This document shows positions 7,935-16,838 of a stretch of DNA of 64,000 bases, one piece after another. Position 1 is the first letter of the stretch; every line of letters begins with the position of its first letter. The position numbers were made by a program, and so were the translations under genes. The DNA is from FEB-10 sp963710645 (lineage in GTDB: Bacteria > Acidobacteriota > Thermoanaerobaculia > Thermoanaerobaculales > Sulfomarinibacteraceae): contig CAVQBD010000006.1 in the NCBI GenBank assembly GCA_963710645.1, forward strand, positions 124,001-188,000, given 5' to 3'. The notes under the pieces are model-generated. The model had not been told where the DNA came from. It worked only from the letters and a program-made list of their open reading frames with translations, and made no database searches.

Positions 7935-10151
7935 CTATGGGAGATGATTTCCGATCCAGAGACATGCCGGGCGGAGCAGACCGTGAAGGCGGTGGCCGCG
8001 CGTCATCAGTTCCGGCGGTGTGGGTGCGGCCTCGGCGTCCGAGCCCTCCGGTCCGCGGCCCCTGCGGATATCTCCCACCATGGACCCCAGGGTGTATCGA
8101 ACGCCGAGGTTCTTCCAAGCCCGACCTTCGGTGACGGCCGCTGACGCCAGCTGCACGGGAGCGGCCGGTGGGTTCCAGTGGACGACCGCGTCCCATCGTG
8201 GCAGGATCAACAGCCCGTTGGCCTCGGCCTGTCGTTGCCATCTCCGGTCCGCCAGAGTGTCACCCACGAATGGGAAACGGTCCCACACCCGACGGTCCAT
8301 GGCGGCGTTGACCAGAGAAAAGGCAAATCCACCCATGTCCTCTCGCCACCTCCTGGTCTCGGCGGTGAAAAACGGATCGTAGGGCGGTCCTCCCGGCTGG
8401 AGCTGGGTGTGCAGCCCTCCCTGAACGGCCGCAGGGGCGTTGGGACTGTCGAAGGGCCGTACCATGAGATCGAGCCAGTTTGGTTCGGCGGGGGTGGCGT
8501 CCTCGGCAAGAAAGACCACGGTTTTCCCGCCCGCGGAACCGACACCAAGGTTGGCGGCTGGACCGGCGGCCATGGCGGGGTCAGGGGTCGACACGATGTG
8601 GGCTCCGTGTCGCGAAAGCAGCGCATGATCGACGCGATCTCCCCGGTGGTCGACGGCGATGATCTCATGCGATCGCTTTGTCTGCAGGCGGGCCAGACCC
8701 TCCAGACATCGTTGGAGGTGGGCGCCACCACGGCGCACGTGGATGATGAGTGAAACCTCCGGTTGCTCCTTCAAACCGTTTGCATCGAGATCGACGACCA
8801 TCTCTGTGGCCGAACCGGCGGGTATGAGTTCCGACACGGCTTGGCGGAGTTCCTCGCCGACATGGTGCCAGCTGTACTGGTTGGCCACCACCTGACGAGC
8901 GTTTGCCGCGAGCGAGGAGGCGGTGCCGTCTGCAGCCTCCAATACTCCTACGATGGCGTCCGCCATGGCCGAGGAGTCGTCGGCGATGATGAGATCACGG
9001 TCCGGTTGGCACTCGATGCCCTCGGCTCCGATCGTCGTTGACACCACGGGCAGGCCGCAGGCCATTGCCTCGAGAATCTTGAGACGGGTGCCGGACCCTG
9101 CACGGATGGGGACGGTGAGAATCCGATGTGTCTGATAGAGGGGTGCAAGGTCCGGGACCTCACCCAACACCCGGATACCGTCCGCGCCGTCCAGATCCAG
9201 GATCCTCTGAGGGGGTCGGGCGCCGGCTACCGTGAGTTTGGCTGCGGGCAGACGCTGAAGGACCCGGGGCCAGATTTCCGCGATGAGATAGTCAAAGGCG
9301 TCCTGGTTGGGCAGGTGGGGGAAGCTGCCCACGAAGAGCGCATCCCGGCGCTCGGTGTCGGCGGAGGATGGGCAATAGTGCTCGGTGTCCACACCGTTCG
9401 GTATGACTCGGATCCGGCGGCCCCCGTCGGGCAAGAGAACAGCCAGCGAGTCGCGATCGGTGGCGGACATGACGTGGATCTGATCGGCCGCCCGGCACGC
9501 CGCCAGTTCGAAATGGTATCGCCGGAGCCAGTCGCCGAATCCGCTGCCCAAGACTTCTTGCGCGTCGTAACGGCGGTCCATTCCGAGCGTCCGTTGTCGA
9601 GCATGGGATCGGAAGCTGAGGTCGTGCTCCACCAGGACCACACGCGCTTTGGGATACGGGCCCATGAACTGGCCCATCTCGGTGTATTCGAGCAGAACGA
9701 TGTCCATGTGATGGGCGTCGACGATCGCGGCGATTCGGTCCGCCACCGTCGGTGACACATACCGGGTTACGGATGGTGGGAGCAACCGCCACGGGTCGTC
9801 GGCCCCGTGTTCCGGGTATTTTTGAAAGAGTACCCGTCGGCAATAGGGTTCGAGCGCGGAGCGTTGGGACGGGTCGTCGGTGCCGCCACCGAAGATCAAC
9901 ACCGACACCTCACTGGAACGGGACAACTCGCGAACCAGGTTGAAGATCCTGACAGCGCCACCGTGGATGAGGGGATAGACGGAATAGGGCGAAACCACGA
10001 GAATCCGTGGACGTCCGTGTACTGTCTTTGCTTCGGTTGGGAGGTGGATGCGGCCCGAGCCGTGCAGACGACCTTGGAGGGTCCGGATGGCGGAGCTGGC
10101 CGCCAGGTAGCCGATTCCCAACAAAGACCTTATTCCCACGCTTCCATCCAA
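7935..10151 (-). CDS. Bifunctional GT4-GT2 glycosyltransferase (GT2 half degenerate)
   Basis: A 738-aa fusion. Residues about 45-420 are a GT4 domain with LVVSPYSVYPLIHGGAVR, HDLSF, RVIPNGVDTE, the donor-domain start FVGSFPHLPN, and PIRAGSGTRLKILEAMACGLPVV. Residues about 450-710 resemble GT2, but the nucleotide- and metal-binding signatures are worn: the DDGS region reads AVDHRGD and the DxD site reads AEDA. Compare the better-preserved GT2 half of its paralogue at 12896-15418. The C-terminal half may be inactive or have changed specificity. It belongs to the polysaccharide cluster. Confidence 0.82.
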   Translation of the reverse strand: MDGSVGIRSLLGIGYLAASSAIRTLQGRLHGSGRIHLPTEAKTVHGRPRILVVSPYSVYPLIHGGAVRIFNLVRELSRSSEVSVLIFGGGTDDPSQRSALEPYCRRVLFQKYPEHGADDPWRLLPPSVTRYVSPTVADRIAAIVDAHHMDIVLLEYTEMGQFMGPYPKARVVLVEHDLSFRSHARQRTLGMDRRYDAQEVLGSGFGDWLRRYHFELAACRAADQIHVMSATDRDSLAVLLPDGGRRIRVIPNGVDTEHYCPSSADTERRDALFVGSFPHLPNQDAFDYLIAEIWPRVLQRLPAAKLTVAGARPPQRILDLDGADGIRVLGEVPDLAPLYQTHRILTVPIRAGSGTRLKILEAMACGLPVVSTTIGAEGIECQPDRDLIIADDSSAMADAIVGVLEAADGTASSLAANARQVVANQYSWHHVGEELRQAVSELIPAGSATEMVVDLDANGLKEQPEVSLIIHVRRGGAHLQRCLEGLARLQTKRSHEIIAVDHRGDRVDHALLSRHGAHIVSTPDPAMAAGPAANLGVGSAGGKTVVFLAEDATPAEPNWLDLMVRPFDSPNAPAAVQGGLHTQLQPGGPPYDPFFTAETRRWREDMGGFAFSLVNAAMDRRVWDRFPFVGDTLADRRWQRQAEANGLLILPRWDAVVHWNPPAAPVQLASAAVTEGRAWKNLGVRYTLGSMVGDIRRGRGPEGSDAEAAPTPPELMTRGHRLHGLLRPACLWIGNHLP

Positions 10152-10200
10152 CCCACCGGCGTGGCCGGTGTCATGTGGCCGCGCCGGACCGCGGCCGGGC

Positions 10201-11658
10201 TCAGGGTCCCCCCTGGACCCGGAGCTGGCCGTTGTCGCCTACGTCTGCGATCAACATGAAGGGCGGTCGGCCGTCCAGCGACCGGAGCTGGCCGCCGCGC
10301 CACTTGCCAGTGGTGCCGATTTGCAGCTCGCAGCCGGTCACGTTGACCCCCTTGCCGCCGTCGGCGGACTTCCTCACCCGCACTCTGCAGGGCGAATAGA
10401 GTGAAACCCTGACATACGTCTCATCGGGCACCTTGAGGTTGAACTTCTGGTCCTGTGTCCGGCTGAGGTCGAGCTCCACGTCCGACCGGCTGACCTTGAA
10501 TACCGTCAGATGTTGGACATCATCCGCCGTGACTCGCGACTCCGTGGCGACCAGTTCCAGGGTGGAAACCCCCGAGGCCAGCAAGACGGACGAGTGGATT
10601 TTTGCGGTGAAACCCCCGAGGGCTTGGCGAACTTCGGCCTCCGAGCCGTCTCTGAGGACCAACCCAAGGGGTCCCTGGAGGTCATCGCAGGTGACCCGAG
10701 CGTTATCGGTAGCGGTCAGGTCCAGCTTCCCCCGCGTCGAGCTTGCTGATCCGTCCCCACCCTGCAGTTCGGCCTTGACGTCGCCGTTGACGCCGTCCAA
10801 CGTGAGATCTGAATTGACGCCGGTGAAGGTGAACTGGGCCAGCGAACCCTCGAATACTCCCACAGCAGCGTCGGTCCCGGTGACGCTGGCCGAGCCCTCC
10901 CAGTGGTCGAAGGAGATTCGTCCCCCCTGGCTGTCACCACGGACCGAGCCCGAGCCGTCGCGCAGGTCCAATCCTCCCCGAACGATCGTAAACTCCACAT
11001 CCCCGGTGAGTCGCTCCACAACCGTCTCGCTATCTTCGGAACTGATCTGCATGTGACCCTCGTGACCCCGGACCGTCAGATTGCTCCATGCCAGCTCGGC
11101 AGTCAGAGTACCGAATCCCTCCTCGGTGTGGACGGCAGAGTTGGTCGCCCTGAGGCTGGTGGAAGGCGCTCTGTGGAGGGCCGCCTCGGAGTCCGTGAGC
11201 TCGAAAGTGTGGGCCGCCACACCAGATTTGGCAGGAGTGTCGGCATTGAGTTGCCCGGCGGACGCCTCCTGCGGCGGCTTCCCCTCGCCCCGAACGGTGA
11301 GCGAGAGGCCACGTCCGTTGATGGAGAGCGGTTGGCCCGGGTCGAGGACGACTTCCACAATCGCCGTAGTCACTGCTGCCCCGTTGGGGGGAGGAATGCG
11401 GGAGATCCGCACCGAGCCGCCAGTCTGCACGACCTCGAAGGTCGCGGGTTGCCCCACCGAGCCCTCGGCGTCGAACGCACGAATCAGCGGCTGGGCATCG
11501 GTCGTGTTGACCACCTCGATCCGGCAGTCGAAAAGACTCATGTCGATCCCGGCAACCGGCAGTTCGAACTCGAATGGGACGGTTTCTTGCGCCCCGGCCC
11601 AGGCGGTCATGGCGAGCGTGGCAACGCAGATCAAGGCGGGACGCACGAGTCGTTTCAT
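10201..11658 (-). CDS. Secreted DUF4097-like beta-repeat protein
   Basis: A 485-aa exported protein. The start at 11658 gives a clean signal peptide (MKRLVRPALICVATLAMTAWA-GA). The mature protein is rich in Gly, Asp, Ser and Thr, with short alternating strands (VRGHEG, VTGDV-like and LTLDGVNGDV-like repeats), as in DUF4097/putative adhesin proteins that fold as a beta-solenoid. An upstream in-frame start would place a heptamer array in the reading frame, so it is rejected. The gene lies inside the glycosyltransferase cluster, so a role at the cell surface is likely. Its function is unknown. Confidence 0.7.
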   Translation of the reverse strand: MKRLVRPALICVATLAMTAWAGAQETVPFEFELPVAGIDMSLFDCRIEVVNTTDAQPLIRAFDAEGSVGQPATFEVVQTGGSVRISRIPPPNGAAVTTAIVEVVLDPGQPLSINGRGLSLTVRGEGKPPQEASAGQLNADTPAKSGVAAHTFELTDSEAALHRAPSTSLRATNSAVHTEEGFGTLTAELAWSNLTVRGHEGHMQISSEDSETVVERLTGDVEFTIVRGGLDLRDGSGSVRGDSQGGRISFDHWEGSASVTGTDAAVGVFEGSLAQFTFTGVNSDLTLDGVNGDVKAELQGGDGSASSTRGKLDLTATDNARVTCDDLQGPLGLVLRDGSEAEVRQALGGFTAKIHSSVLLASGVSTLELVATESRVTADDVQHLTVFKVSRSDVELDLSRTQDQKFNLKVPDETYVRVSLYSPCRVRVRKSADGGKGVNVTGCELQIGTTGKWRGGQLRSLDGRPPFMLIADVGDNGQLRVQGGP

Positions 11659-11680
11659 GGCTGGGATAGTAGCGCACCAT

Positions 11681-11756
11681 GAATTCGAAATGAGAAATGA
11701 GAGATGAGAAATGAGAGATGAGAAATGAGAGATGAGAAATGAGAAATGAGGAATGT
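11681..11756. repeat. GAAATGA/GAGATGA heptamer array between divergent genes
   Basis: About ten units of GAAATGA alternating with GAGATGA, filling most of the gap between the starts of two divergent genes. It would lie in or next to both promoters. The alternation of two unit types suggests past duplication of 14-bp blocks. Confidence 0.8.
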
Positions 11757-11794
11757 GCGGGCTGTTTGCGGAATGTGGAGTCGGTGGACGTACT

Positions 11795-12772
11795 ATGATC
11801 CGTTCAATGACACAGGCCCCGTTCGCCTCCGTTGTGGTGTGCAGTCGCAATCGGTCGTCGCTGCTTGCCGACGCCTGTGGTGCGGTGCTCGAAATCGATG
11901 CACCGACCGGAGGCTGGGAACTGTTGATAGTGGACAACGATTCGGGCGATGACACCCTCGAGGTCGCGGAGTCGGTCCGAAGCAGCGCGCCGGAGTTGGT
12001 CCGGGTTGTGGAACACCCCACTGTCGGGCTTTCCAGCGCCAGAAACCGCGGCATCGCCGAGTCTCGGGGCGAGATCGTGGCCTTCATCGACGATGACGCC
12101 TACCCGGTGCCGCAGTGGCTGAATGTCCTCGCGGACGTTCTCTTGAATCCGGAGGTCCTGTGTGCCGGGGGACCGGTCGAACCGATATTCCTGGGGGAAC
12201 TGCCGGACTGGTTTCTCGGTCGCTACCTGCCGTACCTGACGGTGTGGGATCCCGGACCCGAGTCCCTGGACCTGAAATACAACGAGTACCCACGTGGCGC
12301 CAACATGGCCTTCCGGCGGGAGGCCTTCACGAAGTTTGGAGACTTCAACACTGGCCTCGGGCGCAGCGGATCCAGCCTGTTGTCCTGCGAGGAGACCGAA
12401 ATCTGTCTGCGATTCGAGCGGGGCGGATATCGAACGGTCTATGCCCCCGGGGCCAGGGTTCGCCACACTACTCCGGTGGATCGGCTCGACCCGGCGTGGA
12501 TGGAGAGGCGATTCGAGGCCCAGGGCCGATCTGAGGCCATCGTCCACTGGATCCATGGCGGCGGAAGGGCCCTCGCCCAGGGTTTGAGTGCCCACCGGAG
12601 TCGCGCCGAGGAGGCTGCCAAGAACCACCGGGTGGCGGGAGAGCTCTATCTTCGCTGCCAGCGCCGGGCCAGCCGCGGTTATGTCAAGGGCATGCTCACC
12701 GCACCCCTGAGGGTGCCCCGCTACCGGGCGCCTGATTCCGGCGTGACGCTCACGCCGTGGCCATCCCGGTGA
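11795..12772 (+). CDS. Family 2 glycosyltransferase
   Basis: A glycosyltransferase of about 325 aa and the only plus-strand gene in the polysaccharide cluster. It has SVVVCSRNR, DNDSGDDT, the GLSSARNRGI loop and a DDDA metal site, then CEETEICLRFERGG near residue 205, the usual ED catalytic-base region, so it looks active. The start at 11795 is preceded by GGTGG at suitable spacing. ATG at 11807 is also possible. A further upstream start at 11753 lies in the heptamer array and is unlikely. The gene ends directly in another array. Confidence 0.85.
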   Translation: MIRSMTQAPFASVVVCSRNRSSLLADACGAVLEIDAPTGGWELLIVDNDSGDDTLEVAESVRSSAPELVRVVEHPTVGLSSARNRGIAESRGEIVAFIDDDAYPVPQWLNVLADVLLNPEVLCAGGPVEPIFLGELPDWFLGRYLPYLTVWDPGPESLDLKYNEYPRGANMAFRREAFTKFGDFNTGLGRSGSSLLSCEETEICLRFERGGYRTVYAPGARVRHTTPVDRLDPAWMERRFEAQGRSEAIVHWIHGGGRALAQGLSAHRSRAEEAAKNHRVAGELYLRCQRRASRGYVKGMLTAPLRVPRYRAPDSGVTLTPWPSR

Positions 12773-12887
12773 ATGAGAAATGAGAAATGAGAAATGTGAA
12801 ATTGGAAATTTGAATTTGGAGGGAGTGGTTGCGCCTCCACCTCGCTCATTTTTCACTTCACATTTCACATTTCACATTTCTCATTCG
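12771..12887. repeat. Inverted pair of GAAATGA arrays between convergent genes
   Basis: Left arm 12771-12802 (GAATGAGAAATGAGAAATG...) and right arm about 12850-12887 are near reverse complements, separated by a GC-richer stretch. The TGA of the upstream gene overlaps the first unit. A transcript from either side could form a long hairpin, so it may act as a bidirectional terminator. That is inference. Confidence 0.75.
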
Positions 12888-12895
12888 TGACGGGG

Positions 12896-15418
12896 TTACA
12901 GTTTCACACCATCGGTGTGGTGGTTTCCCCACCACAGATTGAGCGGCCGGACCCACGGGAAGAGCAGCTCGGCGGATGTGCGGACACGGCCTTGGACGAT
13001 GCCCTTCAGGAGGGTGAAGTACATGCGCGGTTTGAGCATGTCCCGGACGGCATCCCAGAGGGAGTAGTCGAGGCCGAGACTGCGCCAGCCGAAACCCTCG
13101 CTTTGGCAGCGGCGGATCAGGGATCGGAGATCGTAGTTGTGGGTGTGGATGACCGCGGCCTCGGGCCGATCCGCGATCTCAAAGCCCAGGTCCATGACCT
13201 CCCGCTGCCATTTCTTGTCCTCCATGGTGGGCGCCCATCCGAAGGGGTGGCGATCCCACACAGCCCGCGGAATGGCGCAGTTGACGGTGGAAAAGCCGAT
13301 GCCGTATGCCTCCATCCAACGAGTGGTTTCGCGGGTGAAGTAGAAGCGGTCGCCGCACGACTCCCAGTAGAAGCGTTTGGTCTGATCCGGGACCTCGAGA
13401 ATGCCGCCCTGTACCGCCGCGATCTTGGTGCCAACGAGGGGTTCGGTGATGCGTTCCAACCACCGATCGTCGACGGGCACCGCGTCCTGATTCAAAAACA
13501 CCAGCAGCCGCCCGCTGGAGTTTTGGGCCGCCAGATCACGTGTGAGCCCGTGGTTGAATCGTGTTTTGTCGATGCGCACGATTCGCGCGCCATGTCGCTC
13601 CATGACGTCGAGATCCGCCGATGATGAACCGGAATCCACGCACACGAGTTCGGTGGCCAGATTGGTCTGTTGGTCACCGATGGCGTCGAGGCATCGTGCA
13701 AGTTCCTCTCCGCCGTTCAGCGTCGGAATCAAGACAGAGACATCGGGGGAATCGGTGGCAATCGTGGACGATGGGATGACTTCGAGGATGTCTGCGCCAC
13801 CACCCCGTTTCAGGGGATGAATATCGGCCAGGAGATCTTCGTAGCACCGCCAGAGTCTGTCCGCCACCAGCCGCCAGTCGTAGTGCTCCCTCACGAGTTC
13901 CATGCCCGCCTGGGACAAGCGGCGACAGAGTTCGTCGTCGGTCAGAACCTGTTCCACCGCCTCGGCAAAGGGGACGGCGCCATCGGCGGCAAGCATGTGG
14001 ACGCCGTCCTGATACTCGATGCCTTCGGCGCCAAGGATGGTGGTCACCACGGGCAGGCCGGCTGCGCAGGCCTCGAGGATCTTGAGTCGGGTGCCCGAGC
14101 CGGCCCTGATAGGGGCCACCATCACCCGGTGTCGGTGGTAGACCGGCCGAAGATCGGCGACCTCACCTTGAACCGTGATCCCTTCTGATCCATCGAATCG
14201 TCGCACCCGGTCCGATGGATTGGCGCCAACCACCGTCAGTTGGGCACCTGGACAACGCAGCCTTATCATGGGCCAAACATCGGCGACGAAGTACTCCAGG
14301 GCATCCACGTTTGGCAGATTCTGGAAGTTCCCCACGTAGAGGACGTCGCGGCGGACCGGACCATCTTTGGGCGGCGCATAGAACGCGGCGTCGACGCCGT
14401 TGGGAAGGACCCGGAGACGGGTCGCGCCGTCGGGCAGGTACCGGGCGAGGTAACGCGCGTCGTCGAACGACATGGTGTGGACCTGGTCGGCCTCCTCGTC
14501 CCATTTCAGTTCATACCGCTGGAGACGCCACGAGTCGGCCCGGCTCGAGCCAAAGGCCGATCCCTCGGGAAAGCGGCGATGAAAGCCCAGCTCGCGCCTT
14601 CTCTCAAACGATCGGAACGCGATGTCGTGCTCGGTGAGAATGACGGGTACGCCACGGGGTACGGCACCCACGTATTGGCCGAGCTCGGTGTACTCCAGCT
14701 GCACCACATCGATGTGGAACCCAATCACGGTGTCGACGATCTTGGCTCGGGCCTTGTCCGAATCGAAGAGGAGTGCGCTGGGGGGTTCGAGGCCAAATCG
14801 GTCCCGCGTGATCGAGGGCACCCATCGGTGGAAGTCCACCCTGGCGCAGTAGGGTTCCAAGGCAGCTCGCTGTTCAGAATCCTCACCTTCTCTGCTGAAG
14901 ATCAACAGATAAAGGTCGCATCGATCTGCCAGTTGCTTTACGAGGTTGAAGAGCCGCACCGCACCGCCGTGGTGCGGCGGGTAGATGGAGTAGGGCATGA
15001 CGATCAAAATTCGCGGCTTGCGGAGGGACTGGTCCACGGTGCGCGGCGTTGGAGTCGGAATCGAGTCCGGTTCGCGCCGTTTTGTCGCGCCCAACCGAGC
15101 CGTCATGGTGGTCACCATCAGGTATGGGAGGCCGGCGGCGCGAAGACCCACGCGTCCGGCCGCACCGATCAGTTCGACTCCCTTGCGAAAAGGCCACAGC
15201 AGGATCCTCCAAAGGAGAATCCAGATCAACCACACGGGCCACGCCGGCGATCGTTTGATCTTGGCCAGACGGTTCTTGGCGTTCTGCCACTCGCCGTAGT
15301 AGCCATCGCGCTCGAATTCCAGTCGCGAGATTCGCTCGAGGAGCTCTTTCTGTGCGGTCTCGAGTTGGTCGATCTCCGACCTCGGATCGACTGGCGTTGG
15401 TGGGTTCTGGTCGGTCAC
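12896..15418 (-). CDS. Bifunctional GT4-GT2 glycosyltransferase
   Basis: An 840-aa fusion. An N-terminal coiled coil (about 12-60) and one hydrophobic segment (WPVWLIWILLWRILLW, about 62-80) probably anchor it to the membrane. Residues about 130-530 are GT4 (HGGAVRLFNLV, RVLPNGVDAAF, APIRAGSGTRLKILEA). Residues about 550-800 are a rhamnosyltransferase-like GT2 (SVLIPTLNGG, VDSGSSSAD, LNQDAVP). It starts at GTG and is paralogous to the 7935-10151 product, with a better-kept GT2 half. Two transferases in one chain suggest addition of a disaccharide or alternating sugars in polysaccharide assembly. Confidence 0.85.
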   Translation of the reverse strand: MTDQNPPTPVDPRSEIDQLETAQKELLERISRLEFERDGYYGEWQNAKNRLAKIKRSPAWPVWLIWILLWRILLWPFRKGVELIGAAGRVGLRAAGLPYLMVTTMTARLGATKRREPDSIPTPTPRTVDQSLRKPRILIVMPYSIYPPHHGGAVRLFNLVKQLADRCDLYLLIFSREGEDSEQRAALEPYCARVDFHRWVPSITRDRFGLEPPSALLFDSDKARAKIVDTVIGFHIDVVQLEYTELGQYVGAVPRGVPVILTEHDIAFRSFERRRELGFHRRFPEGSAFGSSRADSWRLQRYELKWDEEADQVHTMSFDDARYLARYLPDGATRLRVLPNGVDAAFYAPPKDGPVRRDVLYVGNFQNLPNVDALEYFVADVWPMIRLRCPGAQLTVVGANPSDRVRRFDGSEGITVQGEVADLRPVYHRHRVMVAPIRAGSGTRLKILEACAAGLPVVTTILGAEGIEYQDGVHMLAADGAVPFAEAVEQVLTDDELCRRLSQAGMELVREHYDWRLVADRLWRCYEDLLADIHPLKRGGGADILEVIPSSTIATDSPDVSVLIPTLNGGEELARCLDAIGDQQTNLATELVCVDSGSSSADLDVMERHGARIVRIDKTRFNHGLTRDLAAQNSSGRLLVFLNQDAVPVDDRWLERITEPLVGTKIAAVQGGILEVPDQTKRFYWESCGDRFYFTRETTRWMEAYGIGFSTVNCAIPRAVWDRHPFGWAPTMEDKKWQREVMDLGFEIADRPEAAVIHTHNYDLRSLIRRCQSEGFGWRSLGLDYSLWDAVRDMLKPRMYFTLLKGIVQGRVRTSAELLFPWVRPLNLWWGNHHTDGVKL

Positions 15419-15458
15419 GACGACAATTATCTCCCGGATCGAGATGGCCTGTGGTCGA

Positions 15459-16838
15459 TCATTGAACGTAGCCCAATTCGCGGAGCTGTTCGATGGTTTC
15501 TTCGTCGAGGGGTTTGCCGGTGGCCGACCGTTCGGGGGGCTGGCTCGCGACCATGGCCTCCCACGACTCCAGGAGTTTCGTCATCGTCAGTACGTGGTCA
15601 GGCCCGTCGGTTGACAGGTCGTGCTGTTCGCGTGGGTCCGCTCGGAGGTTGAAGAGCTCCACCCCTCCAGTCTTCTTCGTGTAGAGAAGGTGATGGTCGC
15701 CCAGGACCACCGCGCGGCGGTGGCCGAAGAAGGGCGACTCGGAAAATGCGGTCCATCTAAGGTCGGTGGCCTGCCCGAGAATCAACGGGACCAGGCTGGA
15801 ACCTTGAACTCCGGCGGGGATCGGCGCGCCCTGGAGCTCGAGCACAGTGGGCATGAGATCCACTGATTCCACGGTCTCGGGAATCCGACGGGCGAAATCA
15901 CCGCCGGGGAGCCGGATCATCAATGGGATGTGGGTGACGGTGGCATAGAGTTTCTCGTGCAGCACCGAGCCGTGTTCCTGAAATTCCTCGCCGTGGTCGG
16001 AGATGAAGACCACGGTGGCGCGCTCGTCCAGACCTAGTTTGAGGACAGCCTGCCAGAATTCGCCGAACCAGGTGTCCACGGCACGGATCTCACCGTCATA
16101 CAGCGCCATGGCGTAGGCGAGGTCATTGTCGGGCAATGTGAGCAGGGTGTCGGTGTACTTGGAAAGCCGAATCTCCTCCATGACGTCGGTGGTGGGTTGG
16201 AATCCCGGGGTCGGCTCGGGGACACCGTCCATGAACATCGTGGCGAAGGGAGGCTTGGGCGCGTACGGCGTGTGGGTGTCGTAGGTGTGGATGAAGAGCA
16301 GGAAATCCTCGTCGGCGTGCTCGTGGAGCCAATCGATGGCCTTGGGGCCGATGATCTCGAGACCCCCGCCCTTGTTGTCGTCGTACAGCTCAAAGCCCTG
16401 ACCGAAGCCGAAGACGTCACGAAGATAGCCGCCGTCGTGAAAACCGGCGGTGAGCAATCCGTGGGCGGAGAGGGCCTCGGCGAGCGTCACCACAGCGTCG
16501 GGGATACGGTCTTCGTCGAAGACCATGCCGTGGGAGGACGGATACAGACCGCTCAAGATGGAGGCCTGGGAGGGTGGGGTGTTGGGTGCCTGGCTGAAGG
16601 CCCGTTCGAAGAAGACCGACTGGGCGGCGAAATCATCGATATTGGGGCTGGTGTCCCGGGAGTAACCGTAGCTCCCGAGGTGATCTGCGCGGAGAGTGTC
16701 CACATCCACGATAATGATGGGATGTGGTGCGGATGGCACCCGGTCAGCGGGAGAGCAGCCGATCAGGGCCGCCGCGACGAGAACGACGAAGGCGGGGCAC
16801 GCCGGTCGAAGGGCTGAAGGGGTGACGGCCATGCTCAC
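15459..16838 (-). CDS. Sulfatase-like lipoprotein (alkaline phosphatase superfamily)
   Basis: A 459-aa lipoprotein; the signal ends in the lipobox LIGC with Cys at residue 28. It has the superfamily metal site at DVDTLRAD (45-52) and a second metal site in ISDHGEEFQEHG. The position normally held by the formylglycine Cys/Ser of sulfatases is Thr87 in NTPPSQ, so activation by the sulfatase-maturing enzymes is not expected. A phospho-transfer or phosphodiesterase activity fits better. The start overlaps the upstream gene's stop as ATGA. It is one of four adjacent relatives. Confidence 0.8.
   Translation of the reverse strand: MSMAVTPSALRPACPAFVVLVAAALIGCSPADRVPSAPHPIIIVDVDTLRADHLGSYGYSRDTSPNIDDFAAQSVFFERAFSQAPNTPPSQASILSGLYPSSHGMVFDEDRIPDAVVTLAEALSAHGLLTAGFHDGGYLRDVFGFGQGFELYDDNKGGGLEIIGPKAIDWLHEHADEDFLLFIHTYDTHTPYAPKPPFATMFMDGVPEPTPGFQPTTDVMEEIRLSKYTDTLLTLPDNDLAYAMALYDGEIRAVDTWFGEFWQAVLKLGLDERATVVFISDHGEEFQEHGSVLHEKLYATVTHIPLMIRLPGGDFARRIPETVESVDLMPTVLELQGAPIPAGVQGSSLVPLILGQATDLRWTAFSESPFFGHRRAVVLGDHHLLYTKKTGGVELFNLRADPREQHDLSTDGPDHVLTMTKLLESWEAMVASQPPERSATGKPLDEETIEQLRELGYVQ

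Noticed and set aside
11681..12087. Upstream extension of the DUF4097-like gene through the heptamer array
   Set aside because: The signal peptide starts at 11658; the extension is array-derived sequence and overlaps the divergent GT2 gene.
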